From Ailanthus altissimus (taxonomy: Eukaryota; Streptophyta; Magnoliopsida; Sapindales; Simaroubaceae): 64,000 nucleotides of DNA. Shown piece after piece: positions 38,801 to 51,529 of the stretch. Within the stretch, counting starts at the first letter, position 1. Each line of letters begins with the position of its first letter. The translations under genes were made by a program, and so were the position numbers. The notes beneath the pieces are model-generated. The model was not told where the DNA came from. It saw only the letters and a list, made by a program, of their open reading frames with translations, and did not search any database. The stretch is taken from positions 34,284,501 to 34,348,500 of the forward strand of contig OX327684.1 in NCBI GenBank assembly GCA_946807835.1. The letters are read 5' to 3'.

Positions 38801-40030
38801 TGATAATGATATTTTTGTCTCACGAGTTTGATCTAATTCTTAATTTTATCTCACGAATTTCATAAATTTTAATTTTGTCCTAATCCGTTAGTAAAATTCT
38901 CAACTTTAACTAAAAATCTATTTTCATTGTACATTGACAAATTTATTCTTAGTTATTATGTTAATTAAAAATAGTGATGTGAATATATTAAACAATGTAC
39001 ACGTGTCGGTTATTAATAGACTATTACAAATAAAAAGACACGTGACACGTTTTAATAGGTTCAAATTTTTAATGAATATTAAATTTTATTTTATATTAAA
39101 AATAATTAAAATAGATAAAACTGAACAATTAAAATCGGCAACTGCCGTCACTGGCCACCACTAATCGCCAAATTTTAGTAATAAAAATAGGCAAAATTTA
39201 TATCATTGAATTTTATTTTTTTTATATTTACACAGTGGTGGAATTATTTTTTGTCAACAAAAAATAAGAAGGTGGCCAAAAAATATATCGAAGCAGGGTG
39301 GCGTCCACCGTGGAACGGTGAGGTGGTGGCGTGCACCGCCCCCACCGTCGGACAGATCAACGGACGATCTATCCAACAGTGGAGGGCGATGGCATCTTTC
39401 CACGGCGAATAGTGGTGGCCCTCGGTAACTCTCCCCACTGTCGGTCGCAGGTCGAATCAGTTTGCTAGCAACGGTGGTGGCCGCCGGTAACTCCGTTCAA
39501 CGTGCGACCGTCGACCCGTAGTGGTTGTCGGCTGCCACCACCGTTCGACAGATTGGTCGCTGATCTGTCCAATGGTGGGGCAGTGCACGCCACCGCCTTA
39601 CCATTCGACGGTGAAAAGTGACAGCTGCCACCTCCCACAATATTTTTTGTTTCACTTTTGGCACATTTACGGTACTTCGTTAATAAAAAAAATTTTACCA
39701 TTGCGTAAATTACAAAATTGTGAGTCAAATTATATAATTTTTTAGTCGAATCGTAATTAGTCACCGGTGGGCGGTTGTTACTGGCAGTGGCAGCTACTAT
39801 CTTTTTATTTATTTATTTAATTTTATTTTTTAAGTGACAAATCAATAACTGACACATAGATATTTGTGTGTCAGGTCATCTTACTATTGACATGTCATGA
39901 CTGTTTTACCCCTTCAATGTTAAAGTTAATGGACTTTTACTAACGGACTATGATAAAATTGAAATTTCTGAAACTCATGGGATAAATTTGAGAATTAGGT
40001 CAAACTCGTGGAACAAAAATGTCCTTATCC
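38801..40030. mobile_element. Mutator-like (MULE) non-autonomous element with 12-bp target duplication
   Basis: Terminal inverted repeats over ~110 bp: the left starts tgataatgatatttttgtct and the right, reverse-complemented, starts ggataaggacatttttgttc. Both continue through cacgagtttga-ctaattct and tccgttagtaaaa. The element is flanked on both sides by the same 12 bp, taattattatat (38789-38800 and 40031-40042). Length is 1230 bp with no transposase. The core 39290-39655 is GC-rich, in sharp contrast to the flanks, and is built of imperfect repeats of ccaccgt-gacagatc type in both orientations. Confidence 0.8.
39290..39655. other. GC-rich core of the Mutator-like element
   Basis: It has alternating CACCGTCG, GGTGG and gacagatc motifs, several in inverted orientation. 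Open frames exist on both strands (for example 39206-39412 plus and 39465-39764 minus) but look repeat-driven, with no domain recognised. It could be captured host DNA or element-specific sequence. Confidence 0.4.
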
Positions 40031-40270
40031 TAATTATTATATATTATGCGTTACATTATACATTATATAATAAATAAATTTATTGCATGTTACATAAGTC
40101 ACTAAATTTGTTAATATTTATCATATAAGTCTTTAAAAAAGTAAATTGACTAAATTAATACATATAACATATTATATGTTATATAATAAAAAAATTCATT
40201 ACACATTACATAAACCACTAAATTTATTCTTATATATTATATAAGTCTTTAAAATTTTGAGTTATTTTTC

Positions 40271-43209
40271 GATTTTTTTTACTTTAAATTATAAATTTTT
40301 TTAATTCCTTTGTCTAAATAATTACATCGTTTTTGACTTAATTTTTAGGTCTATTTCATATTAACATAATTACAATTTGCTTAATTTGAAATAAATTTAA
40401 ATTTTTTATTTGTTAATAATATACTAATTTCTAATAATATCCATAAAATAAAATTCTCCTATTTAATGAAATTATAATTAAGGTTTTTTTTTCAATATTT
40501 CATTATAATAATGTGTGAGTGAAATTATGTGTAGATAAATATATGTTTATATTTGTAAACCCTTGTTGCATGGTAATGTAATTAAATTTAACCAAAAAAA
40601 TTGATTTTTCATTTTTTTTTAAAAACAGAATCAGAACCAAATCAGACTGGTCAATTTTCTAAAAAATATGACCAATTTTTTGTGGCAAAATCTCAAACCT
40701 AACTAGCAGATTTGGTTTGATTTTTCGATTACCAGTTTTTTTTTGCTTACCTTTACTTATGGTGAATGTGGTTGGATATTTTTAAATAAATTAAATTAAA
40801 ATAAAATAATTTTTAATTTTTAATTTTATAACTGAATTGTGTTAATTATGTGTGAGAATTGAATAGTATAAAATTGATTTGTTTGATTTGATTTACTTTA
40901 ATTTTTTAATTAATTAATTATTATATATAATAAATAAATTTCATGCAAAAAAATTAAAAAAAAATATACGTCAATTTTAAATATTAAAATAATTATTGAC
41001 TATGAATTAGATAAGTTACAAAAATATTAACAATTAAAATTTATCTAAACATATAAAATATCTATCAATTTTAATTTTAAGTACTGAATTAATTAAAAGT
41101 TTATAAACTAAACTGTCGGAGCTAGTGTCATTTTAATATTATATAAATATTAATTATTTAATATTTAAATAATAAATATTTCGAATAAAATCATTAATAT
41201 TAAACATAAATGGTACAATGCTTGTAACGTTACAAACATTATATCATTTAAAAGAGTTTAGATCTTATCTAAATGAATTTAAATTAGTGCTAAGAATTCA
41301 AAGTTATAAATACTAAGAATTAGCAGGTTATAAGAGTCATCCATATATAAAGAGTTAGTGCATTATTTGAAACGAGATAAATATCTGATACTAGTAATGA
41401 CATAATTGTAAAAAGTTGTAATATGTGTTAGGAAATGTCATTATGCAAGTATGTTCTCAAACACTATATTCTTGGTTCATTGTGACCTCAATTTGTATAG
41501 TTTAATTCGCTGCTTTGTAATATTCATGACGTGTGTATGGGGCATCGATCACAAACTCGTGGAATAGTTTCATGTGATGAATTGGGCGTGGACTTACGAA
41601 GTCCCGGTGCACTTGAGCAACGTACTAAATTAAATAGTTCAATTCAGTAAATTATAGCAAAATTGAATATTTGTTTCAAGATTCATTGGGATGCGCACTT
41701 ATCAAGACTTAAGAGTTAAGTATACTAATTAGTTAATAATTATTGTTGACCAATTAAATATTGACACGTAGTACATAGTAAGTATTTGGTTAAATTGACT
41801 TAAATATGTGGTTATGTGGAACCCAATTTAAGTTAACTTGATAAGTAAATAAGGGTTTACAAGTAATTTTATTTAATTGATTATTTTATTTTTAAATAAT
41901 CAATATAAATATTACTTAAGAATTAAGTAATTTTTAACTTAATTATGATTAAATATTAATTAAAAGGTTAAATTAAAATAGATATTTATTTATTTAATTT
42001 AACCATAATTAATTATTAATTATATGATTAAGTTAAGTAAAATATTTAGTTAGGTTAAGAGTTAAGTAAAGTTTAATCTAACTTTAATTAATTATTAACT
42101 CGTAAGTTAGGTTAAAGACTAAATTTAAGCGGAATTAGAGTAAATGAAATGCAAATTAAAGGAAAATGAAGGCAAATGTAAATGAAAATAAATTCGTTTG
42201 GTGGATAAGATTCAAAGTGTCCGGCCGGCCATCATGTCAAGTGAAATGAAAAGTTCATTTGGTGATAAGATTCAAAGTGGCTTACAAGGGTGGACGGCAA
42301 CAAATGGGGAAAAGGGAGAGTAAAAGTTGTTCTTTTATTTTAATTGTTGAAAGAAAAAAGAACTCCAAAGTTTCGGCCACCATTTAAGCTTTTTCGGGTT
42401 TGATTTTTGTAAATTTAAATATTGAATAAATAAAAAACAAATTAATTGTCTAAGAACTAGATTAAATGTTAAAATAGAGATTAAGAGTTAAATATTTTGT
42501 TAAAATTATAGTTGTCATTCTAACTAATCAAGTCTACCTTTGTTATAGTTGAAATTGCTATCAAATTCATTTTAGGCGAAATTATAATTTAATTTGTTAT
42601 AAAAATTTGTGAGAAATTGCTATCAAATTCATTTTAGGCAAAATTATAATTTAATTTGTTTTAAAAATTTGCGAGGTAAATTCTCAATCAATTTGATTTT
42701 ATTATTATAATAAGACACAAATTTATTGTGTTTATTATTTTAAAAAATTATATTTTCACATTTCGTTACGTATATTATATAGGAGATGTGTGTATATAAA
42801 ATAATTGACACGCATATCACATGTATATCCTCTAGTTTTAATCGGTACTTAATATAAATAAATAATTAAAATATTAAAATTAAAATCTATTCAAATAAAT
42901 AAAGTGACCATTAATTTTAATACACAAAAGTAATTAAAATTTATAAATTAAAAAAATTAAAAAACTATTAAAATTAAAATATATTAAATAAATTATATAA
43001 AAATTTGTATGAAATTTTATTTATACTTTTTGATTCGGAATTTTTTTAAATAAAATAAAATCAAACCTAATTTATTCAATAACCAAAATAAAAAAAATCA
43101 ATAATTAATTTTTATACTCTAAACCAAACCAACCACTCAATTTGATATGGTTTAATAATTTTTTATCAACCCTTAACTTTGACCGCATCAAATTGAGGCT
43201 GATTTCTCG
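40271..43209. other. AT-rich intergenic, probably old retroelement debris
   Basis: No coding signal. The stretch 41480-41700 is less AT-rich and resembles LTR-type noncoding sequence, but no pair of LTRs was found. A degenerate repeat with gttaagtaa/aattaattattaa phrases runs through 41930-42130. Confidence 0.35.
42551..42674. repeat. 62-bp tandem duplication
   Basis: The unit starting gaaattgctatcaaattcat is present at 42551 and again at 42613 with only a few differences. Confidence 0.9.
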
Positions 43210-43221
43210 CAGCATCGACCA

Positions 43222-44095
43222 ATTTTTTTTTTTTTTAAGTTAGCAAACTTCATTGATTAACAGAAAGGGCAGGATCCTGCCAGTACATAACACCATTAAA
43301 CCTAAAAGCTTCTTTGATGAGCTGATACATTACAAGTCCTAGATATATGACTAATCACATAATGGGATTTCTCATAAAGGATGCTTCAAATATTATCAAT
43401 AATATGTCTGATCTCTTTTAGTGAATGAGTGTTCCGTTAATTAACTCAACTACAGTCTTTGCATCAGATTTAATACGGAGGAGGGAAATATTTTATTCCA
43501 CAACAATGTTTAGGCCAAATTGCATTGCCTCAACTTATGCATATTCAACTGAACCAATGTTGTCTTTGCTACATGTTGCTTCTTTCAAGCAAGACCTATT
43601 TTCATATCTAAAGATTGCTCCGAAGTCAATTTTTACTTCCTGGCACTTGATGATTGCATCAGTGTTCAGCTTGTACCATTCATTGGGTGGGGGAGTTCAT
43701 TTTTGCCACCCAATGTCACTGCTTGTGACATTTATGTTAAGCTTGGAGTCTTTTTGCCATTGAGAGTTGTTTAACAAAGCTTTAACTTTGGCAATTATTC
43801 TCCGAGGCTCCTCTTGCCTTTTTTTCCATTACAAAGCCATTTCTGTCCCTCCATATAGCCGACGTTAATGCTATTACCTTTGCAAGTTCATCGGTTGTGT
43901 ACTAACTGTCACAGTATGCACAAAAGTCAGTTAACTTTTCATTCTTTGATCCCTTGATCAAGTTTGTAAATTCTGTTAATCTCCAAACTTGTTTAGCATA
44001 TTTGCAATTGACTAATGCATGGAACACATTTCAGACTTATTGGAGCATCTGCTACAAATAGGAGACTCCAGTTCTTTTTTTTCTGCCAGTGCTTT
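43222..44095 (-). mobile_element. 5'-truncated LINE (non-LTR retrotransposon) with target duplication
   Basis: On the minus strand it ends in a 15-nt poly(A) (T-run at 43223-43237). It is bracketed by a perfect 12-bp direct repeat, cagcatcgacca, at 43210-43221 and 44096-44107. The interior decodes in broken frames as the 3' end of a plant LINE ORF2: a zinc-binding RT-associated part (C-x-x-C-x-N-K-S-E, YAKQVWRL, AIWRDRNGFVME) and then an RNase-H-like part (WYKLNTDAIIKC, DFGAIFR, SVEYAYVEAMQFGL, RIKSDAKTVVELING). Confidence 0.85.
43425..44085 (-). pseudogene. LINE ORF2 remnant (zf-RVT and RNase H-like RVT_3 domains)
   Basis: Protein similarity jumps frame and includes stops around 43780-44060; the RNase-H-like segment is continuous from about 43690 to 43425. 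The reverse transcriptase core is absent, lost by 5' truncation. It has no coding function now. Confidence 0.75.
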
Positions 44096-44107
44096 CAGCA
44101 TCGACCA

Positions 44108-45204
44108 TTAACTATCGGAAACAAACTCTATTTCCTCGCTTAGACATCGTAACATTTTTCCAATCATCGTATTTCCATCTTGGTATATGGTGCCAGGAAG
44201 TTAAAATAACAAATTAAAGAGTATACAAAGTGGTAAACAACCATAGAGATATTGACATTGCAAATTACAATAAGGTCCGGGGGGTTAAACACTGAAGAAA
44301 ATCATTTTCAAAGACGAATTAATAAACGTTGTGCCTCCCGCCATTTAAGCAGCTGGTCCAATCGCAGGCTTTTGTTAAGACTTGTACATAATACGCAAGC
44401 GGTGAAATCATGAGAGAAATGTTGAAAATAACGAATGGTTTTGTATTTGTTTGTTTGTTATGTCACAATTGCTTGTTATTAAATTGATAAACGGCTACCA
44501 TTTATTAGTAAATAGGACTCGAAAAAACCTTGGTACTGGTACTAAATAATCATAGTAAGGTCAACTAACCGTGACTAATGGCAAACTTCCATTCCCGAAT
44601 ATACACATGGCAACATAAAGACATTAAATATTCTCATATTAATAAACAAGCAAGTTGTATTTCTCAGACAAAAATACAGTACACGATTATGTACTTGTTA
44701 TTTCCCTGTGGAAGTATCTGAAATAGATTCGGATATTTTTAAAAAAATAATCCATTTAAATATATAGACACTATGATGGGTTTTTAGCAAACATATCGGA
44801 TTTACTTATATTTTAATTTTAATTTGAAGTCTTTCTCCCCTAAAGTATATTTTTCATATCCTTATTTAAATCTGAACGTCATTGCACCTCGGGCTCAAAT
44901 CCAAATTAAATTATTTTGAAATAAAAATAACTGATAAAATTTATTTATTCATTGCCTTTTAATTTCACTGATAATAAGGCTAGAATTATTCCAAGAGAGT
45001 GGAAAAAATTTAGATAGGAAGTCCGGCCCATAAGTCTGTAGAGAAAATGTGCTTCCCGGGTATTTGACCCAGAATCAAAACCGGCCCAAGAATATATCCA
45101 CAATCCACTAAAAGTAGAATCCAAATCCGAGGATCTGCAAATTATAGCGCTTCCCGCCACGCTCCTCATTTAAAATCCCCCCTTAATTCGCCTCTACACT
45201 TGTA

Positions 45205-45242
<38 letters not shown>

Positions 45243-45505
45243 GAGGATCTGAAAGATTGCACAGGACGATTAAATTCAAATCGGCGATCGATCTTTTTCG
45301 CCGATCAATTAGGGTTTCAGTTTGTCGTTTCAGTTCACTCTCTGTCTACCTGTAGTTGATCATCTCTTATAAATTCAAAGAAATTGAGCGATCTCGTAGG
45401 TCGGTTGAGTTCAAATCACCAGTCGATCGTTTTCGCCTGATCATCTAGTGTGTCAATTTATTAAATTAGGGTCTCAGTTTTTCAAAATTTCAAAACTCAC
45501 TCGAA
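44108..45505. promoter_or_regulatory. Spacer, then PRD3 promoter and 5' UTR
   Basis: 44108-44940 shows nothing recognisable. About 45180-45505 is probably the PRD3 5' UTR, beginning near a (TC)13 run at 45211-45236. The phrase gatcgatctttttcgcc/gatcgttttcgcctgatca is repeated at about 45285 and 45425. Confidence 0.45.
45211..45236. repeat. (TC)13 microsatellite upstream of PRD3
   Basis: A pyrimidine dinucleotide run located about 270 bp before the start codon, in the probable 5' leader or core promoter. Confidence 0.95.
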
Positions 45506-48500
45506 ATGAAGTTGAAGATCAACAAAGCTTGCGATCTCAGCTCCATCTCCGTTCTTCCTCCTCAGTCAAGGTTTTATAAGTTTTCGCTTGCTTCACTTTC
45601 AGTTCAGTTTCAGAGAAAGTACAGTAATTGTGAAGAAAATTGTAATTGATCTTATACATACAAATTTAGGAAAATTTTTACTAGTTGAATCTAATTCAAT
45701 TACTATGGCATGCTCGAGGTTACTAAGAAATTTTCTCGAAAACAAATTATTTAAGATTAGGTCCAATTTTCCTCCGTTGTCTCAGTAACTAAAGAGAAGG
45801 AAAGAGTTCTTCCATTGTTCGGTAATATTTAAGGAGATCAACTAATGCGTTTAATTTAGCTCAGCTGCTCTTAGTTGTGATCGATATTGTCACAGAAGTT
45901 CCGCATCTTTGCATTTTAATTTGTTTCATTGTGATTCATTTTGTGTATAATTCCTTAGCATTGATCCTCAACTCTAGTATGTTTGGTTGCTGAGAAAATA
46001 TAAGAGCAGATGAATTTTGCTGCTCTTTTGAATGTTAAGAAATTCCATGCGCTAGGTTTTAGGAAAAATAAAGATTCCCACGCAACTGAGATTCAAATTC
46101 TAATAAGAACTGATTGTGCTTAGGTTTTGACAAAATCAGAGAGAATATAAGCTATATTTTCTTTTCCGTCATTTCCTCGGCAAGCATACAAGGAAATAAA
46201 TATTCGAATTTGTAATTATTTCTGCTTTTGCTTTGTTATTGTTTGTCTTCATCAATGCATGCTTAAGGTTAAGGAGATCGAATGCTTTTAGTTTTCATCT
46301 AACAATGTCCAGTTGGATTCTTTGAAACTATCGTAAGACAGAAGAAATAAAAGATCTTAAAAATTTTGTAATTTAGGACCTTAAGAAATGAACTATTTAC
46401 TCTTTTCTTATGCATCTTTCGGTTGTGAGAAATTAAAGCTTTTGGTTTGGAGTTGAGTAGATCTAGAGATGTTCAGCTCTATTTTCTTATTAATGAAAAA
46501 GAAGGAAAAGACAATTTCTTATTCTATCCAATTGCAACTCTATGGCCAACTTTGACGCTGCCTCATTTGATTTCACTGTTTACTCTTACAAAGATCCCAT
46601 AAAGCAAGAAGTTGCAAAAAAAAAAAAGTGAACTCTCTTGTTTATGTTTCTCACTTGCAATGTTTGCTTTGGTGATTATGTGAAGGAGATCAAGTGCCAC
46701 AGCAACTGGCCCGCAAGCATCACAGCTTCGATCGCAACCATCTCAGCAATCATTTTCGCAGGGACTTTCATCTCAGCATGGCATGTTTTCTCAGCTTTCT
46801 CAATCCTCTCTTGATGAAGTTGTGACAAACGATCAGGTTGAACCTCATTTCTATGTTGTTATTTCTGATCTCTGGTAAAATTGAAGGTTTATTCTATTTT
46901 CTTTTCTCCATCTTGTATTTGCAGAGAGTAATTTCTCAAGAACGAGAAAACACTGTGAAGAAGTTCTCTTGCTTACCCTCAGCTAGTTATATTAGAGAAG
47001 AGAGTCAATTGCCAATGTCAAGGTCTTCCACTGCTCTAGTGCGCAAATGGAATCCTGCTGCTCTAGATCAGAGATGTAAGTTAACCCCTTCTGGAGTGAT
47101 AATGGTATTTTTGACATTCTATATACGGTGGTACGGTTCTCCCTCGTTCATGCAAGATAAGCTGGAAGATAATGCTTTTAAGGTGGAAGGCTTGGCTATT
47201 TCCTGGAGAAAAATACTAGTTTCTTATGTGTTTGAGCAGGTCAAGTTAATGAAGAACTTGAACGTCGGATTGGCATGATGGAAACTTCACTTAACAGGCT
47301 TGGAATGACCTTGGATTCTGTTCAGAGTGACATCATGCAAGTGACCAGAGGATCCAAAGAAGTAATGCTGGAGGGTGAGTGATTTAATTCCTTGACAGAT
47401 GAAACTAGAAGCCATAGAGAAAAAAGAAATGACCTACAGAATTCTGTTAGGTTGTGAACTTGTGAACAAAAGAACATAGGATCTAAACCTATTTTGATGC
47501 AATTTTCTGTAATTTATAACTACATATACGTTTACAAGACGCTTAAACCCCATATTTCCAGTGTAATTTTTATGTTCATAAAAAGTAAATTGTAATTCTA
47601 TACCCAATCTCATGCAATGTCAAATATTAAAGTCCTTTCCAACTCTATTTCAGTGGAAGGCTTTTGCCAGAAGTTGGTAGTTCAAGATTCCATGCTGCAA
47701 CTAATGGTAACAGCAATTATCTATGGCTATGTTATGTTTTATCTTGACCTGCTTGTCGCTAAGTGCCAATGATGTGAATGTGTTACATAACTGAGATACT
47801 GTAACCAGAATAAGGGACAAGAAGACATCAAAGCCAGCCTTGATGGTGGCCTCAAATCTTCAACCAATCAACTGGGGAAGGATATATGTGAAGACAAGTT
47901 TAAAGAGATTTGCCTGGAGCTTTCCTACTTGCCAGGAAAGATAGAAACCTCTCTACAGAAATTACATAATGAACTCTGCAGCTTTCTCACAAAAGAAATG
48001 AAGGCATGTATGATACAAAAAGAATAATTCTATATTTAGGATTTCTAAGATTTCTTTTGAGATTAAATGAAAAATTATGATTTGAATTGTATTTCTTTAC
48101 TGTAACCAGTTTTTCTAAGTAAACCTAAATGAACTGTCTGTTTCATACGCTGTAATGGTTGAATGCTTTCTTATTCATCATTTGTTATTGCAGGCAATGG
48201 CTGGCAGCCTGAAGAACCCCAACCAAGAGGGTCAAGTGGCGATTGTTCCCCCACAAAAGGTCCTTTATCTTTCTTAATCAAAGACTCTTTAGCTTTTTTT
48301 GAGCCCTTGTGTATTCTAAATACTAGTTTCATAGAAGACCTTTTAAATTTGTGAATCTGCAGCATGTTGGGCGTCGTGTTACTTCACAGAGAAAGCTAGA
48401 GCCCCCTAAGAAGTATGTAAATCTAAAAATCCTTATGGCTGCTTTCTGTGCTGCAAATTATACTGATTATATCTATTATAATTATTCTATGATGTTTGAA

Positions 48501-50184
48501 CCTCCAAAAAGGTATGTGCGTGGCACCAATTTGAATCTAAGCTTCACAGTTTATTTTCGTTTCTTTAAGACATCGTCATACCAATTGCTTTTCCCACTCT
48601 GGTGTGTGACGATCTCATGAAATTGATGGCTTCTAATTTGAACCATCTATGATTGTTGGTTTCCACAATATCACATGGTCAACTTAGTTTAGATACAGGT
48701 GAACATATCCATGTCCCTATAATGCATAATAGTGATCCACCTATGTGATTCCATAGGATACAAGTTCAGTATAATTGCATTTCTACCTATTACTAGTGCA
48801 TTTCCAGAAAATTATTGCCAACACTCAGCCATAGTTATATTTTTGAAGAGGATTGGACATTTTCTTAATCATTTTTGGATGCAGAGCAGAAGACTACACA
48901 TAACAGGAAAAAGTGCTTTACTTGAGAATGATGTTTGAAGCAATTCATAGCTCACTGTGTGTTTGTGCAACTTAAATGTTGTGTGGTCAGTGGTGCAACC
49001 AGATGAAGCAGCATATGTTTTGATGCATTTACCTTTGTTTCCCTAAATGTTGTTGGGTAGTAAAACAAAATATGGTCATTCTTGTTTGCACATGTCACTT
49101 TATTGTTGGTTCCTATTGCATGGGACAGTGGTCCACTCTTCTCTTTTTCCCAGTTAATGTGCAACTAGTGAACAAACATACTACCTGTCATTCATTTCTT
49201 CTATTAATGATCCTCAGATGTAACCACTTTAAGTACATGTTCCTTCACTATGCTTATTTTCTGGTTATTTAACCATGTTTAAGAATGTAAAAGCTCTCTT
49301 GATTTCAGTCAAGCTGTGCCTCCAAAGTTCAATCAAGAAATTCAAGTCACCAAACAAGAAATGGGAGGTTGGAAGTCTGTAAAAAAGTCACAAGCTACAA
49401 CCAAAGAGAGGATTAACTCTAAGAAGCACAAACGGAAAGGAGTTTCTTCCGTTGGACAGGTAGTTATTATTTTCTTTTTTCTTTTACTGCCCTCATTTGC
49501 ACCTTGGTTTCTCAGAAAGACAGCATGCTTTCTAATGAAGACATGTTTGTGCTTTTAAGATTGACATGGTAATTAGGAGTTGCACCGACTTACGTTTCTT
49601 AATTCACTTGACTTTGAAATTTGGTCTTTTATTGTAACCGCCATTTATTTTCCATGGCCCAATATTGAGATGCAAGTCAGTCATGCAGGCAAAAGAATGT
49701 AGAATTATCATTGATTCAGATGAGGAGATTGATGGAGGTTTTTCCTGCTTGATTGACGAGAAGGAAACAGGTAACCAATTAAAGTAAAGTTGCAGGATTA
49801 ATTGATTCTAACTAATAAAAGAAACCTTTTTACTGAAGTTATTTAAAAGGTTTATATCGAAGTAGTGATTTATCTAATATATTATATTAACATCAACTGC
49901 AGAAGAAGAAAATGGAAGATGTCCATTTGGAAGATTGTTATGTTCTTCTCATTTCATCTAGCAGATAATTGGATTTGAAGATTTGTTTTGACATCATTTG
50001 GTTTCAATTACCGATTTCAGCAAGTAAATTTTATATGGTTTACAACCATTGCTCTAACTGGCTTTGTTTTCCTTTTAAAGACAATAAATATATGATTGCG
50101 GATGTGAAGGTAGAGACTGAACGGATTTTGAGGAAAGCAAGGAGGCAAAAGAGAAAGTATGATAATCCTATAATTATTAATTGA
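45506..50184 (+). CDS. PRD3: PRD3 (rice PAIR1): meiotic double-strand-break formation protein
   Basis: Eleven exons join in phase to 400 aa: 45506-45570, 46686-46836, 46925-47075, 47240-47374, 47654-47706, 47809-48003, 48194-48259, 48363-48412, 49309-49459, 49689-49770 and 50081-50184. The N-terminus MKLKINKACDLSSISVLPPQ, the Gln/Ser-rich SQQSFSQGLSSQ segment, RRIGMMETSLNRLGMTLDS, GGWKSVKKS, IIIDSDEEIDGGFSCLID and the C-terminus ETERILRKARRQKRK..DNPIIIN are PRD3 signatures. The middle is predicted coiled coil. PRD3 is a nuclear accessory factor needed in early meiotic prophase for the SPO11-dependent breaks that start recombination. The length is somewhat below Arabidopsis PRD3 (~449 aa). Intron 6 seems to start with GC (48004-48005). 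A GT choice nearby would shift frame and lose the conserved reading. Confidence 0.93.
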
Positions 50185-51529
50185 AGGTAAAATTATGCCC
50201 TCGTTACTTTGATATTGATTTAAAAATTTCTTCATTGCCCAAGTAGAAGAGAAAAATATCATTAAATAGAATACTATCATTTTTTACTACTGAAAAGACT
50301 TGAATAACTTTTTTCACGGATGAGGCAAGTCCTTACTCTGTTCAGTAGTCTTCCCATAAAATTGCCTTTATGGTTAGAACAAATCTTGTTTGTTGAATAA
50401 AAACAAATTTTGGTTATTACATTTGGTGCTGCATAGTATTTCTCAATAGAAATTTCCATTGAGCCGTGAAAGAGGTAGCCTACTCTGTTAAAGTCATCTG
50501 CTGTGGCAGTAGCTTTGATTTTTAAACAAGGCCGTGCAAATGAAATTTCAAATTTATTTGTGTTATGCTATTTCTCTTCTCTGCAGATGCAAGATTACTC
50601 CAGTTAAAAGGTTGTCTTGGTCCTCTTGGAGATTCACGCTGAAGGACGCAATGGTGTTGGGAAGCTCATATGAGCAACGCTACGAGTTCTGTTACTTTTG
50701 GTACTTTTACCACACGCATGAGCCTTAGAAAGTTTATTTTTCGGTAGTTCTTTATCTTTTTTTTTTTTGCCTCACTCCATACAATTTCGAATCGATGTCA
50801 AGACGTGGAAGAATATTCCAACAGTTTGTTATATGATGAGTTCACGAGTGTAATCCGGTTAGCTTACTTTAACGTACCTTACTTGGACATACGAAGGCCA
50901 TGATTTTGATTGCCGACGATAATTCTTCTCGAACGGGTATTTTATTTATACCCGCTGGTATATTAGTAAGTTATATTGTCAAATTTACGTGCATGATTTT
51001 GCTTTTATTGATTCTCATGTGTAATATTCTTCAAAATTATGAAGAAAGTTTTAACATGTAAAAAGCTAATGTTAGGAGTTAATTGTTGTGATGGGCCTGT
51101 TGATCAATAGACTAGTTTATTAAATAATATTGTCTATTTGTTTATATATATTAAAGATTTAATTAGGATGTGATATTTTATTTTATCTAATTATGTGATG
51201 TTCTCGTTACGGTCTAACTCAATCGAAGTGGTGTATTTATTTGAAAAGCTTTATTTTCAAATAATTAGCTTTGAAAAGATTTTTAAAATAGTGACGCTTT
51301 ATTTTTAAAAATTTTAATTTAAAAAAATTTATTTTAAAAAGTTTTATTTGAAAAATTCAATCAAACGGAATGGTGTATCTAGAGATGTCTGTACTCTTTC
51401 TGTCTCTCAAGAACTTCTGATTCTGCTGCCAAATTCTATGGCACCATTGGAGTTCAATTTTCTAAAAGTTTACAGAAATCAGAGAAAATAAACAACTATT
51501 GTATTCATAGTGAATTCTCAAATGTAACA
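50185..51529. other. PRD3 3' region and AT-rich spacer
   Basis: Just after the stop, AAG|GTAAAA (about 50188) and ctctgCAG (ending near 50586) could bound an intron in the 3' UTR. The remainder, about 50740-51529, is a spacer with no gene. Confidence 0.4.

Larger units (their letters stand above)
38600..40270. repeat. AT-rich ~120-bp tandem repeat split by a transposon
   Basis: A unit containing aaatttattcttatatat, atataagtctttaaaaa, attacacattatatattata and attacataaa occurs twice before 38800 and twice after 40031. The Mutator-like element 38801-40030 interrupts the array. Confidence 0.6.

Noticed and set aside
39206..39764. Frames on both strands in the GC-rich core of the Mutator-like element
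   Set aside because: Open on both strands because of CACCGT-type repeats; no domain recognised and no start or splice context.
48880..48938. Alternative PRD3 exon after the acceptor-like ggatgcag at about 48883
   Set aside because: Joining exon 8 here gives an early stop (AEDYT then TAA), whereas the acceptor at 49308 keeps the conserved GGWKSVKK reading.
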